Below are positions 14,890 to 23,247 of a stretch of 28,106 nucleotides of DNA, one piece after another. This DNA comes from an uncultured Ruminococcus sp. Its GTDB lineage: Bacteria; Bacillota; Clostridia; Oscillospirales; Ruminococcaceae. Below the pieces are notes generated by a model. The model did not search any database and was not told the DNA's origin. It saw nothing but the letters and a program-made list of their open reading frames with translations. The stretch spans positions 1 to 28,106 of the forward strand of contig CAMWLD010000001.1 in assembly GCA_947175005.1 (NCBI GenBank), in the 5' to 3' direction. Position 1 is the stretch's first letter; each line of letters begins with the position of its first letter. The translations under genes and the position numbers were made by a program.

Positions 14890-16653
14890 ATGAGCGAGGA
14901 ACTCATGACAAGTATTGGCGAAACGGTGACCGCCGAGGCATTCGGCATATGGTTTCTTATAGGCGCAGCGCTGGTGTTCTTTATGCAGGCAGGCTTTGCC
15001 ATGGTGGAAACAGGCTTTACAAGAGCCAAAAACGCAGGAAACATCATAATGAAAAACCTTATGGATTTCTGCATAGGTACGGTAATGTTCATTCTTATAG
15101 GCTTCGGTCTCCTTATGGGCGAGGATATGGCGGGGCTTATCGGCAAGCCGGGCTTTGACATTTTTACGGCTTATGAAAGCTTTGATTTTTCGACCTTTGT
15201 ATTTAATCTGGTGTTCTGCGCCACAACGGCAACTATAGTTTCGGGCGCAATGGCGGAGCGTACAAAGTTCCTTTCCTACTGCGTTTACTCGGCAGTTATC
15301 TCGGGACTTATCTACCCCATTGAGGCGCACTGGATATGGGGCGGCGGCTGGCTCTCACAAATGGGATTCCACGATTTTGCAGGCTCCTGCGCCATACATA
15401 TGGTCGGCGGTATCTCCGCCCTTATCGGTGCAAAGCTCTTAGGGCCCCGTATCGGCAAATTCGAGACGGACAAGGACGGCAAAGTAACAAAGGTAAAGGC
15501 TATCCCCGGGCATTCCCTTACCATAGGCGCTCTCGGCTGCTTTATCCTTTGGTTCGGCTGGTACGGCTTCAACGGCGCAGCAGCTACCTCCGGCCCGCAG
15601 CTGGGTTCTATATTCCTTACAACGACAGTTGCCCCCGCCGTTGCAACCTTTGTGTGCATGGTATTTACATGGCTCAAATACGGCAAACCCGACGTTTCCA
15701 TGTGCCTTAACGCTTCCCTTGCGGGACTTGTGGGCATTACCTCGGGCTGCGACGTTCTCGACTGCTTCGGTGCAATTATGGTCGGCATTGTTTCGGGACT
15801 GCTTGTTCCCTTCGGCGTTTGGTTCTTGGACTATAAGCTGCATATAGACGACCCCGTGGGCGCTGTGGCTGTTCACTGCCTCAACGGTATTTGGGGAACG
15901 ATCGCTGTGGGACTTTTTGCAAATCCCGCGACACCCGCCTACAGCATCGCAAATGACAGCGGTACGCTTGCGGGCGTGTGCTACGGAGGCGGCGGCACGC
16001 TCATAGGCTTGCAGCTGCTGGGAATGGTTGTAGTAATGGCATGGACAGCAGTGACCATAACGATCACATTCCTTGCTATCAAAGCAACACTGGGTCTGAG
16101 GGTATCTCCCCATGAGGAGGTTGTCGGACTTGACATTGAGGAACACGGCATAGAAAGCTCTTACTCGGGCTTTGTAATGGCAATCGACCCGGAGGACTAC
16201 GCCGCAGCAGGCGAGCCTGTCCCCGCGGAAGCCGCCGTACCCGTGACTGCCTACAAGCCCTCGAAGCCCGCAGAGACTCCCGCAAACGACGGCATGAAAT
16301 ATTCGCAGATCTCCGTTATCTGCAAGCAGAACCGTCTTGAGACCCTTAAAAAAGCCATGGCGGACGTGGGCGTTACGGGTATCACCGTAACACAGGTCTT
16401 GGGCTGCGGCACACAGAGAGGCGCTTCCGAATACTACCGCGGCACGCCCGTAGAACCCTCCCTGCTGCCTAAGGTAAAGGTGGATATGGTGGTCTGCAAA
16501 GTCCCCGTAAACACTGTTATAGACACCGCCCGCAAAGCGCTTTACACAGGCCATATCGGCGACGGCAAGATATTTGTCTACAACGTTGAGGACGTAGTAA
16601 GAGTCCGCACAGGCGAAATAGGCTTCGACGCCCTCCAGGACAGCGAAGGTTAA
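14890..16653 (+). CDS. amt: Ammonium transporter fused to a P-II signalling domain
   Basis: 587 aa. Residues 1 to ~410 are an Amt/MEP channel with about eleven membrane segments. Visible are GFAMVETGFTRAKNAGN, the family signature HDFAGSCAIHMVGG with one pore histidine, and VAVHCLNGIWGTIAVGLF with the second. A Pro/Ala linker (about 440-468) leads to a complete P-II domain (469-587): GVTGITVTQVLGCGTQRG, a T-loop with EYYRGTP, VKVDMVVCKVP, then TGHIGDGKIFVYNVEDVVRVR, the nucleotide-binding end. P-II normally blocks AmtB as a separate trimer when nitrogen is ample; fusion fixes regulator and channel 1:1. The ATG at 14890 (MSEELMTSIGE) is chosen over 14815 because GGAAGGTG sits six bases upstream and the longer start lies inside the leader hairpin. 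Confidence 0.93.
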   Translation: MSEELMTSIGETVTAEAFGIWFLIGAALVFFMQAGFAMVETGFTRAKNAGNIIMKNLMDFCIGTVMFILIGFGLLMGEDMAGLIGKPGFDIFTAYESFDFSTFVFNLVFCATTATIVSGAMAERTKFLSYCVYSAVISGLIYPIEAHWIWGGGWLSQMGFHDFAGSCAIHMVGGISALIGAKLLGPRIGKFETDKDGKVTKVKAIPGHSLTIGALGCFILWFGWYGFNGAAATSGPQLGSIFLTTTVAPAVATFVCMVFTWLKYGKPDVSMCLNASLAGLVGITSGCDVLDCFGAIMVGIVSGLLVPFGVWFLDYKLHIDDPVGAVAVHCLNGIWGTIAVGLFANPATPAYSIANDSGTLAGVCYGGGGTLIGLQLLGMVVVMAWTAVTITITFLAIKATLGLRVSPHEEVVGLDIEEHGIESSYSGFVMAIDPEDYAAAGEPVPAEAAVPVTAYKPSKPAETPANDGMKYSQISVICKQNRLETLKKAMADVGVTGITVTQVLGCGTQRGASEYYRGTPVEPSLLPKVKVDMVVCKVPVNTVIDTARKALYTGHIGDGKIFVYNVEDVVRVRTGEIGFDALQDSEG

Positions 16654-16680
16654 TCGTTTGACAATAAATGACAAGATAAA

Positions 16681-16722
16681 AAAGCAACCGTGTCAAGGGA
16701 ATTTCCCTTGGCACGGTTTTAT
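16681..16722. terminator. Bidirectional intrinsic terminator between convergent genes
   Basis: CCGTGTCAAGGGAA (16688-16701) pairs with TTCCCTTGGCACGG (16703-16716) and is followed by TTTTATTTAT on the plus strand. On the minus strand the same stem is followed by GCTTTTTT. It can end both the amt transcript and the aminotransferase transcript. Confidence 0.92.
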
Positions 16723-16741
16723 TTATCTGTCGCACATAAAT

Positions 16742-16776
16742 CCTCTTGCCTCTTGCCTCTACTTACTTGCCTCTAG
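16742..16776. repeat. GAGGCAAGA-type short repeats, copy 3, overlapping a gene end
   Basis: On the plus strand CCTCTTGCCTCTTGCCTC is followed by TACTTACTTGCCTCTAGC. The repeat enters the last codons of the minus-strand aminotransferase (stop at 16763-16765), so its final Arg-Gly-Lys residues are encoded by a repeat unit. Confidence 0.7.
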
Positions 16777-17962
16777 CAGCGTATTCCTCGAACAGCTTTC
16801 CGAAAGCGGGCAGCGCCCTCTCAATAGTCTCGGGGGCAACGCAGTAGGACACTCTCACATACCCCGTGCAGCCGAAGCTGTCCCCTGGAACAAGAAGAAG
16901 CTCATATTTTTTCGCATTTTCGCAGAACGCCTCGGCATTTTCCTCCAGCGCTTTAACAAACAGATAGAACGCCCCGTCGGGCTTTACGCATTCATAGCCG
17001 ATATTTTTAAGTCCCCCGTATAACATATCACGGTTCTTGCGGTAAACGTCAATGTCCGCCGTCTTGCCCGTGCACATTGCCGCCGCTTTCTGGAAAAGCG
17101 TGGGAGCGCATACATACCCCAGCGCACGCCCCGCCCCGCAAACGGAAGCGTAAACATTCCTGCTGTCCTTTACGCTGTCGGGCACTGCAATATATCCTAT
17201 TCTCTCTCCGGGCAGGGACAGCGACTTGCTGTAGGAATAGCAAACCAGCGTATTGGCGTAAATTGCGGGCACATAGGGCACCTCGGTCTCCTTATCGTAA
17301 ACCAGTTCCCTGTACGGCTCGTCGGAAATAAGGTAAATTTCCCTCTTGTATTCCTCCTGCTTATGTCTAAGGAGCGCAGCAAGCTTTTCAAGAGTTTCCC
17401 TCGAATATACCACGCCCGAAGGGTTGTTGGGAGAATTTATTATAACGGCACGGGTCTTTTCGGTAACAGCCTTTTCCAGCTTTTCAAAATCTATCTGAAA
17501 ATGTTCCCTGTCCGCCTCTATCGCCTTGAAAACGCCTCCTTGTCCCTCGGCAAAAACCTTGTACTCGGGGAAATGAGGCGCAAACGTAAGTACCTCCTCC
17601 CCGGGCAGCAAAACCGCTTTAAGGCTTATGCAAAGGGAAGCCGCCGCCCCGCAGGTCATATAAAGGTTATCGGCAGATAGCCCGGCCCCATAATCTTCGT
17701 TCAGCTGCTTTGCAATGGCAGCCCTAACTCCTGCGTCCCCCTGTGCGGAGGAATAGCCGTGAAGCAGCACAGGGTCTTCATTCTCCAGCAGTTCTTTTAA
17801 CGCCTTTGTAAGGCATTCGGGAGCGGGAATGCTTGGATTTCCGATTGAAAAATCGAAAACATTTTCCTTTCCTATTTCCTCCGAGCGTTTTTTCCCATAC
17901 TCAAAAAGCTCTCTTATTGCGGAACGGTTAAGCCCCAGTTTAAGCATATTTTCGGGCAGCAT
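16763..17962 (-). CDS. Class I PLP-dependent aminotransferase
   Basis: 399 aa from the ATG at 17962 (MLPENMLKLGL), which has AAAGGA nine bases upstream; the frame is open to 18052 but that extension precedes or overlaps the promoter. Fold type I enzyme of the AspC-like group: FDFSIGNPSIPAPE near the N-terminus, NSPNNPSGVVYS in the middle, and CYSYSKSLSLPGERIG with the PLP-binding Lys and phosphate-contacting Arg. It transfers amino groups between an amino acid and 2-oxoacid in the cytosol; the substrate cannot be read from sequence, though aspartate or aromatic aminotransferase is likely. Transcribed alone from 18024-18052 and closed by the bidirectional terminator. Confidence 0.9.
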   Translation of the reverse strand: MLPENMLKLGLNRSAIRELFEYGKKRSEEIGKENVFDFSIGNPSIPAPECLTKALKELLENEDPVLLHGYSSAQGDAGVRAAIAKQLNEDYGAGLSADNLYMTCGAAASLCISLKAVLLPGEEVLTFAPHFPEYKVFAEGQGGVFKAIEADREHFQIDFEKLEKAVTEKTRAVIINSPNNPSGVVYSRETLEKLAALLRHKQEEYKREIYLISDEPYRELVYDKETEVPYVPAIYANTLVCYSYSKSLSLPGERIGYIAVPDSVKDSRNVYASVCGAGRALGYVCAPTLFQKAAAMCTGKTADIDVYRKNRDMLYGGLKNIGYECVKPDGAFYLFVKALEENAEAFCENAKKYELLLVPGDSFGCTGYVRVSYCVAPETIERALPAFGKLFEEYAARGK

Positions 17963-18023
17963 ATTTAAGCATCCTTTCATATATAAAATTTTTTTATCGT
18001 GATTTTCACCAAACGCTGTTTTA

Positions 18024-18052
18024 ATTATAACACATACTGCGGCAAATATCAA
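18024..18052 (-). promoter_or_regulatory. Sigma-A-type promoter of the aminotransferase gene
   Basis: On the minus strand TTGATA (18047-18052) and TATAAT (18024-18029) have a 17-base spacer. Expected initiation is near 18017, leaving a leader of about 55 bases before the ATG at 17962. Confidence 0.85.
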
Positions 18053-18088
18053 GAAAAATTTTCCTGATTTCTAAGATCTCACGGCAAT

Positions 18089-18790
18089 CTATTTATAAGC
18101 TTTTTCATAAAACAAACCGTTTTTGTAAGCCGCCGCATATTTTTTCATTTCCTCGATAATAGCCCGCCGCAAATATTCCGCCCGCCCGAAATTTTCCGTG
18201 ACAGTGCCCTCTACAGCCCCCATAACCGCCCCTTTCCACAGGGGATATGTATTCCCTCGCAGGCTGCCTATCCCCTCGCAAAGGGTATGGACTGCCTGCC
18301 GCCTGTCCTTGGTCATGTATATGTACCTTTGGGCAACCATTTCCGACATTTCAAGGTCGCTCATGCGCCTTGCAGTGAGGCTGCCGCTGCTTCCATTGTA
18401 TTTTTGGCGGATCTGCATAAGCCCTCCCCTGCATTTTCCCAGTTCTTCTTCAAGGCAGATATAGACCGCCTCCGCCTTGTAAAGCTCGGTCTGATAATGG
18501 GCAAGGGAATTCATGACCTCCTCAGCAAGCAGCTCCGCCTTTTTTATTTTTTCAAGCAAACGAGCCTGTGTGATCTTCCCGGAGGTCTTCCCCGGCAGCT
18601 TCCCCGAAACCGCGGGTATCCTTATCACCTCCAGCCGTGCCGCCCCAAGGGCGATCTCGTCGCTGACCCTGTCGCAAAGTCTGTCACCGTCCATTTTAAA
18701 TATGATCTCGGAAATGTCGGCTATTTTTTGTTGTAGATCTCCTCCCACAAGTGCAAGCTCATTGACTTGCAATAATCTGTTCTCGGACAA
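18089..18790 (-). CDS. Unknown protein, last gene of the AAA+ operon
   Basis: 233 aa; I do not recognise a family. A TTG start at 18790 is used because CAAGGAG lies nine to ten bases upstream; the next in-frame ATG (18694) has no ribosome site. The first 70 bases overlap the end of the preceding 322-aa gene in another frame. The protein is predicted soluble and mostly helical, with a helix-rich middle (KIKKAELLAEEVMNSLAHY, then AEAVYICLEEELGKCRGGL) that could form a coiled coil. It ends in a basic/aromatic tail. No catalytic motif stands out. The overlap and shared direction imply co-translation with the VWA-like protein and a role in the same complex. Confidence 0.7.
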   Translation of the reverse strand: MSENRLLQVNELALVGGDLQQKIADISEIIFKMDGDRLCDRVSDEIALGAARLEVIRIPAVSGKLPGKTSGKITQARLLEKIKKAELLAEEVMNSLAHYQTELYKAEAVYICLEEELGKCRGGLMQIRQKYNGSSGSLTARRMSDLEMSEMVAQRYIYMTKDRRQAVHTLCEGIGSLRGNTYPLWKGAVMGAVEGTVTENFGRAEYLRRAIIEEMKKYAAAYKNGLFYEKAYK

Positions 18791-19689
18791 TTATTCCCAC
18801 TCCTTGAATTGTTTTCGCCTGCTTTCCGCAGTACTCTCACATACTCATCCAGCTCCAGTTTTTCAAGCAAATGCTCGCTGTCGGTGAAAATATCATCACC
18901 GTTCACACCCATTTCCCAAGGGCTTGATATGACCATATCATTATCGGAAATGCCGAATATCGAGCGGAACTGCTCATCTGTCAGCGGCTCGCCGTAATTG
19001 GGATACCACCTGGGATTTTCAAAGGGCACGGATTCCATTACCCTGAAAATTATCCGCCTGACAAATTCCTTTGAGCATAAGGGATAGCAGCATTTTTTCA
19101 CATTCAGCATTTCACGGGGCGGCTTGTAGGTTATCTCGAACATGAAGATCTCATTCCTGCTGTAGACCGCCATGAACACCTTGAAATTCACGCCCATGCC
19201 CTGCCCCTCCAGCAGTCTGACAAGGCTGAGAGCCGCCGCTCCCCTGTTGATTATAGCCCCCGGAGGCGTTATCAGCGGGCAGGCAAGGTTAAAGTAAATA
19301 TTCACAAATTTCTTTTCCTCCGCACGCTCCATTTTGAACATGGCCTTGGGACTGCCCGCAATGAACGCGGGCACATTGGGGTGACTTCCCGCAACGGACT
19401 TTTGCCGCTGCCGCCTGTAGATCTTCACGGGCACATATTTTTCCAGTTCCCTTTGCAGCTCCATTACCGCCCCGTAATGCTCGCCGTATCCCCCGAGGCA
19501 GTAAGCGAGCGCCCTTTCGTAGTCCGCTCCCGCAAAGCTTTCATCGCCTAAAATACTGTGTTGCCGCAAAAATATTTTTTCATTTACGGGCGGATCTCCC
19601 GACAGCCACAAATGCAGCTCCCCCGGGGAATTAAAGCTCACACGGTAAATTTTCATCAGCCTGTGGCTGTAAATGCGAAGATTATCCAT
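18721..19689 (-). CDS. VWA-like partner protein (DUF7192-like) of the AAA+ ATPase
   Basis: 322 aa. Segments ERALAYCLGGYG (58-69), GSHPNVPAFIAGSPKAMF (101-118) and FVNIYFNLAC (128-137), then NRGAAALSLVRLLEGQG (148-164), recall DUF7192-type proteins that accompany CobS-like AAA proteins in phages and bacteria. The beta-strand/helix order is that of a von Willebrand A fold, but the DxSxS metal site is missing (FNLAC instead), so it would be a metal-free variant. The ATG at 19689 shares one base with the ATPase stop (TAATG), indicating translational coupling. In MoxR-VWA pairs the VWA protein passes substrate or partner to the ATPase. The family assignment is from memory and needs a profile search. 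Confidence 0.65.
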   Translation of the reverse strand: MDNLRIYSHRLMKIYRVSFNSPGELHLWLSGDPPVNEKIFLRQHSILGDESFAGADYERALAYCLGGYGEHYGAVMELQRELEKYVPVKIYRRQRQKSVAGSHPNVPAFIAGSPKAMFKMERAEEKKFVNIYFNLACPLITPPGAIINRGAAALSLVRLLEGQGMGVNFKVFMAVYSRNEIFMFEITYKPPREMLNVKKCCYPLCSKEFVRRIIFRVMESVPFENPRWYPNYGEPLTDEQFRSIFGISDNDMVISSPWEMGVNGDDIFTDSEHLLEKLELDEYVRVLRKAGENNSRSGNNCPRTDYCKSMSLHLWEEIYNKK

Positions 19690-21884
19690 TAACGGATCCC
19701 TCCATTTTCAATAAGACGGTCTACCCTTTCGGCAAATATCCCAAACAGCTCGCGGCCTGCCGCTTCGGAGTTTTCCGAATAAAATTTTTCCATGCTGTTT
19801 TTTAAGAAAGCAAGATGATCCGTTTCCTTGGTCTCGATAAATTCATACTCCATAATGGACTTATTGTCAAAGCTGTTGTGGTCGAGATATTTTTTAATAC
19901 TTGCAGCGTCACGGGTGGTAAATATCCCCGGGGCTAAAATGTCGTTAGCCCTGCTGTAAGCGTCTGTGGCCTGCCTGAATGCGCAGGCAAAGCCGAACCA
20001 TTCCGGGTACTTTTCCAGTATACGCCCCTCCAGGCGGTTGTCATAATTTACATACATGGCGGTGAAACGCTGGGCAACCGATTCTTCGATCTTTTCTCTG
20101 GTGGAATAGTTCCTGTCTGCGCCGCTGCCCGCGGTATTTCCTGCAGCGATTATTCGGAAATTCGGGTGCCTCTTCACACGTTCTCCGTTGGGGAAGCAGT
20201 AGGAAGCCTCCTTGCCTCCCGCCATAAAGCTGTTGAGCTTTACCGCCGCCCTGCTGTTGGAGTTGTCGAACTCGTCGCAGAAAACTATCCCGCCGAATTT
20301 GTAAGCCCTGTAAAATGCAGGGTAATTATATCCTCCCGAGGCGGTCTGAAAGCCTATCAGATCGTATTCCTCGTTTATGTAACCCACGTCTAAGCACTCC
20401 AGCCCCAGCATCCCCGCTATCTGTCCTATAAGGTAGGTCTTGCCGCAGCCCGACGGGCCTATAAGGTAAGGGTTGGAGTCCTCTATTACCGCCGTCAGTA
20501 TATCTCCGAACCGTTCGTGGAATATCTCTCCCTCACTCTCCAGCGTCTTTTTCCTTTGGGTCAGCTGCGCCATTCTTTCCTCAAAGGGAACAGCCTCGTT
20601 AAGGTAAAAATTAATGCTCATATCGGGCTGTTTTCCGTAAAGCTCCGAAACGGGATTTTCATATACAGGAACTGCGGCGGCAGCCCGAACCTGCACCGCT
20701 CCGTCCGTTTGCTGCGGCATAGCCCCGGGAATGACCCGATTTATAACAGCGGCATTTCCCTCTGTTTTTTCCTCGTCAAACTGCCTTGAAAAATTCTCCA
20801 CCCGAACGATCTTTTCCACCAGATCCTCATTCTTCCGCAGATCCTCCATTATCTCTTTAAGCTCGCCGCTTTGAAGCATTGCCGCCGCGCGCTCCGCCGC
20901 CTTGCTTGCCTCGGTGTTTATGCGGTAAAGCTCCCCTGCGGTGCTGCTGCGAATGCTCTCGGCGACCATTTTAAGCTCCCGTATCTTGCTGTCCGCCGAA
21001 TCGAATATTTCCCGCAAAAGCTTGTCACGGTCAAATTGCAGGCTTCGGCGCTCTCCCTCCAGAATATCCTCATATGCTTTTTTGATCTTCAGCGAGCATT
21101 CCGACGTTTCCTGCCGCAGCTTTGCCGCCTCGCTAAGCGCCCTTTCCTTAACGTCCCTTTCGCAGTCCTCCGCCAGCTTTGAAAAGCTTTCCGTGCGTTT
21201 GGTGAGGGCTTCTATGTCTCCCCTTACCTCCTCCAGCATTTTCTTTACCGTCCGCACGCTTTCCTCGGCAGCGGCTATCCCCGCCTCGCTTACATCATAT
21301 ATCCCCGCACTGCGGCGAACGTCGGTCAGCAGTTCATTTTTGGCAAAACCCGTATCCTCCGCCATAGCAAGCCTCGAGCCTGCATAAATGAGCCACGCCC
21401 CGAACTGCCGCTCGTCTGTGAAAAACGCCCTTGCCTCCACGGCAGCGGAAACCGCCGTCCAAAAGCCTCTTTCTACCCCCTTTATCTTCAAAAGCTCGGT
21501 CATCGTCCATAAATAAAGATACGGATCGCTGAAGCAGCCGTAAAGCTGTCCTGAAAAAAGCCCGCTGAAATAAATTCCGTCCTTGTCCAGAAGCCGCAAA
21601 AACACCGCACGGGCAACTGTCTGCTTTTCCTCACCCGACAAGGCCTGCATTTCCCCGTAAATTTTTTCGCATTCATCAAAGACCTTTGAAAAGCTGCCCA
21701 TGTATTCCGAATCTATGATCTTATCCACCATTTCCGCCACTGTTTCCAGGTCGCCGAAGGGATTATTTTCGGGACTGCGTTTTATTTCGCTGAGATAAAT
21801 GCTGAAAGCGTTGTAGCGGTCGTCCTTTCGCAGCATATTGCGCAGCCGTCCCATTACATATGTAAGCTTGCTTGTGTCTTCCAT
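19689..21884 (-). CDS. MoxR/CobS-like AAA+ ATPase with N-terminal coiled coil
   Basis: 731 aa. The N-terminal ~190 residues are helical and unrecognised. About 195-350 is a charged coiled coil (AAEESVRTVKKMLEEVRGD onwards), followed by a Pro/Ala linker. The C-terminal AAA+ domain (about 445-700) has Walker A GPSGCGKT (about 475), Walker B GGIVFCDEFDNS (about 535), sensor 1 FRIIAAGNT (about 575) and VAQRF with a likely arginine finger (about 601). The inserted STREKIEESVAQRF and overall order match MoxR/CobS-type ATPases, which remodel or load metal or protein substrates together with VWA-type partners. A long coiled-coil head on this ATPase is unusual. GGGAGAG precedes the ATG at 21884. It starts 24 bases after the 373-aa gene. 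Confidence 0.85.
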   Translation of the reverse strand: MEDTSKLTYVMGRLRNMLRKDDRYNAFSIYLSEIKRSPENNPFGDLETVAEMVDKIIDSEYMGSFSKVFDECEKIYGEMQALSGEEKQTVARAVFLRLLDKDGIYFSGLFSGQLYGCFSDPYLYLWTMTELLKIKGVERGFWTAVSAAVEARAFFTDERQFGAWLIYAGSRLAMAEDTGFAKNELLTDVRRSAGIYDVSEAGIAAAEESVRTVKKMLEEVRGDIEALTKRTESFSKLAEDCERDVKERALSEAAKLRQETSECSLKIKKAYEDILEGERRSLQFDRDKLLREIFDSADSKIRELKMVAESIRSSTAGELYRINTEASKAAERAAAMLQSGELKEIMEDLRKNEDLVEKIVRVENFSRQFDEEKTEGNAAVINRVIPGAMPQQTDGAVQVRAAAAVPVYENPVSELYGKQPDMSINFYLNEAVPFEERMAQLTQRKKTLESEGEIFHERFGDILTAVIEDSNPYLIGPSGCGKTYLIGQIAGMLGLECLDVGYINEEYDLIGFQTASGGYNYPAFYRAYKFGGIVFCDEFDNSNSRAAVKLNSFMAGGKEASYCFPNGERVKRHPNFRIIAAGNTAGSGADRNYSTREKIEESVAQRFTAMYVNYDNRLEGRILEKYPEWFGFACAFRQATDAYSRANDILAPGIFTTRDAASIKKYLDHNSFDNKSIMEYEFIETKETDHLAFLKNSMEKFYSENSEAAGRELFGIFAERVDRLIENGGIR

Positions 21885-21908
21885 TTTAAAACTCTCCCTT
21901 GATCAGTA

Positions 21909-23030
21909 TTATTGCAGTTCTCTTGTAAAATACCTGCCCGAAAGCCGCTCCTTAAACCGCCCGGAGGTAAATTCTCCCGTGGGGATAAGCTTTGTCTGAA
22001 CAGTATTTTTTTCGGGGAATATTTCATGAACGGCGTTAAAGGAAAAAACCGTTATTTTATTTTCGCTCCCCTCCGCAAACGGAACGTATTCCCTGTAAAA
22101 ATGCCGTATCACAGCGTATTTTTCCTTAAACTCCGCAATGATGAAATTATGCAGAAGCTCTTCGCTTTTCACCATGCAGACCCCGCCCCAGGGCAGTAAA
22201 TATTTATCGTAATTTTCCGTATCAATGCAGCAGGTCTTTTCTGTGATATTTATGATCTCCTTTATATCTGCGGGTCTCGTTTCAAGGCTTTTTTCGGGTA
22301 ACATTTCCTGCTTTTTATCGTAAACAAGCCCGCCGTCGTATATCCGCAGACGTGAAGTTTTTTTCTCAATATTATAAGCATATTCCCGCAGTATCTCCCG
22401 CTCCGTCCTGCTTTTAACGGACACGTAAAATCCCACTCTGCCGCAGCCCAAGGCAATTCTGACGGAATGCCTCAGAGATAAAAGATTCCCTGCTTCAAAC
22501 ACCGCCCCAAGGTCATCCCGTGAAACCGCCAAGGGCAGTATTTTTTCCTGCCCGTTCACCCTGCAATTTATAATGTACTTGCTGCGGTAGCCGCAGATAT
22601 TTCCCAAAAATTCAGGCTTTGCGCCAATGCCCTCAAATGCCTCATTCAGAAAATAATAAATAAAAGGCTGACAGGCATTTATAAAATTTTTCTCAAAGGT
22701 GAGCTTTTGCAAAAAGCTGCCCTCGTATTTTTCAAAAGGCTCAAGACAGGAGGGCAGCTTGCTTTCCCTGCGGCTGAGGAGAATATTTTTTGTGGTATCG
22801 TCCGCAGCCGCCCCGGGGTTTGCCGCAAATGCTGCAAGCGCTGTTTCTTCAAGCGCGTCAAAGCCCTTGTCCAAGGCGCAGAGGTTGACGGGGACATTTT
22901 TTCCGTAAATCATCATCAGCCCCGGAATATCCCCGGGGAGTGTGTAATATTTTATAAGGCTTATATTCATAGGGCTTTCATTGCCAAGCCCTGCCAGTTT
23001 AAGCTCGGTATCGGTCATATATTCGGTCAC
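21909..23030 (-). CDS. Unknown protein, first gene of the AAA+ operon
   Basis: 373 aa from the GTG at 23030 (VTEYMTDTEL). The upstream in-frame ATG at 23048 has no ribosome site, whereas AAAGGA stands nine bases before the GTG. I recognise no family. The protein has no signal peptide or membrane segment. It seems to be a mixed alpha/beta cytosolic protein with regions NISLIKYYTLPGD, FINACQPFIYYFLNEAFEG, CRVNGQEKILPLAVSRDDLG and LPWGGVCMVKSEELLHNFI, plus several Cys residues without a CxxC pair. The C-terminus is basic (GRFKERLSGRYFTREL). It is transcribed from the promoter at 23065-23093 as the first of four genes, so it is probably a substrate, adaptor or sensor for the AAA+ ATPase. Confidence 0.75.
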   Translation of the reverse strand: MTEYMTDTELKLAGLGNESPMNISLIKYYTLPGDIPGLMMIYGKNVPVNLCALDKGFDALEETALAAFAANPGAAADDTTKNILLSRRESKLPSCLEPFEKYEGSFLQKLTFEKNFINACQPFIYYFLNEAFEGIGAKPEFLGNICGYRSKYIINCRVNGQEKILPLAVSRDDLGAVFEAGNLLSLRHSVRIALGCGRVGFYVSVKSRTEREILREYAYNIEKKTSRLRIYDGGLVYDKKQEMLPEKSLETRPADIKEIINITEKTCCIDTENYDKYLLPWGGVCMVKSEELLHNFIIAEFKEKYAVIRHFYREYVPFAEGSENKITVFSFNAVHEIFPEKNTVQTKLIPTGEFTSGRFKERLSGRYFTRELQ

Positions 23031-23064
23031 GGAGCAAGATCCTTTCATATGATTTCATATTTAC

Positions 23065-23093
23065 ATTATACCACATCTCCTTATATATTGCAA
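23065..23093 (-). promoter_or_regulatory. Sigma-A-type promoter of the four-gene AAA+ operon
   Basis: On the minus strand TTGCAA (23088-23093) and TATAAT (23065-23070) are 17 bases apart. Expected initiation is near 23058, leaving a short leader to the GTG at 23030. Confidence 0.82.
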
Positions 23094-23161
23094 GGATATT
23101 TTTCGGTATTGGAGCGCCGACCGAAAAAAATTTTTTTTCATTAGCAGCCTCTAAAATAAAT

Positions 23162-23193
23162 GTTAATTATTAATCATTAATTATTAATTAATT
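23162..23193. repeat. TTAATTATTAATT-type AT repeat, copy 1
   Basis: TTAATTATTAATC followed by ATTAATTATTAATTAATTC, between the divergent AAA+ operon and PP2C promoters. It occupies the -35 area of the PP2C promoter. Confidence 0.75.
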
Positions 23194-23203
23194 CACAAAG
23201 CTA

Positions 23204-23212
23204 TGATATAAT
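23204..23212 (+). promoter_or_regulatory. Extended -10 promoter of the PP2C gene
   Basis: TGATATAAT is an extended -10 (TGnTATAAT). The -35 region holds only the AT repeat (TTAATT at a 17-base spacing), so recognition would rely on the extended -10. Confidence 0.65.
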
Positions 23213-23247
23213 TAGAGATAAGTATTTTTATTTACGAGGTGCGCATT

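Noticed and set aside
15439..16674. Long minus-strand ORF (411 codons) opposite the ammonium transporter
   Set aside because: It is the antisense shadow of a strongly conserved coding frame, is rich in Cys/His/Tyr typical of an antisense reading, and has no ribosome site.
18721..23030. Cobaltochelatase CobS/CobT
   Set aside because: The ATPase resembles CobS in its core only; no cobN or cobalamin gene is nearby and the partner lacks the VWA metal site.
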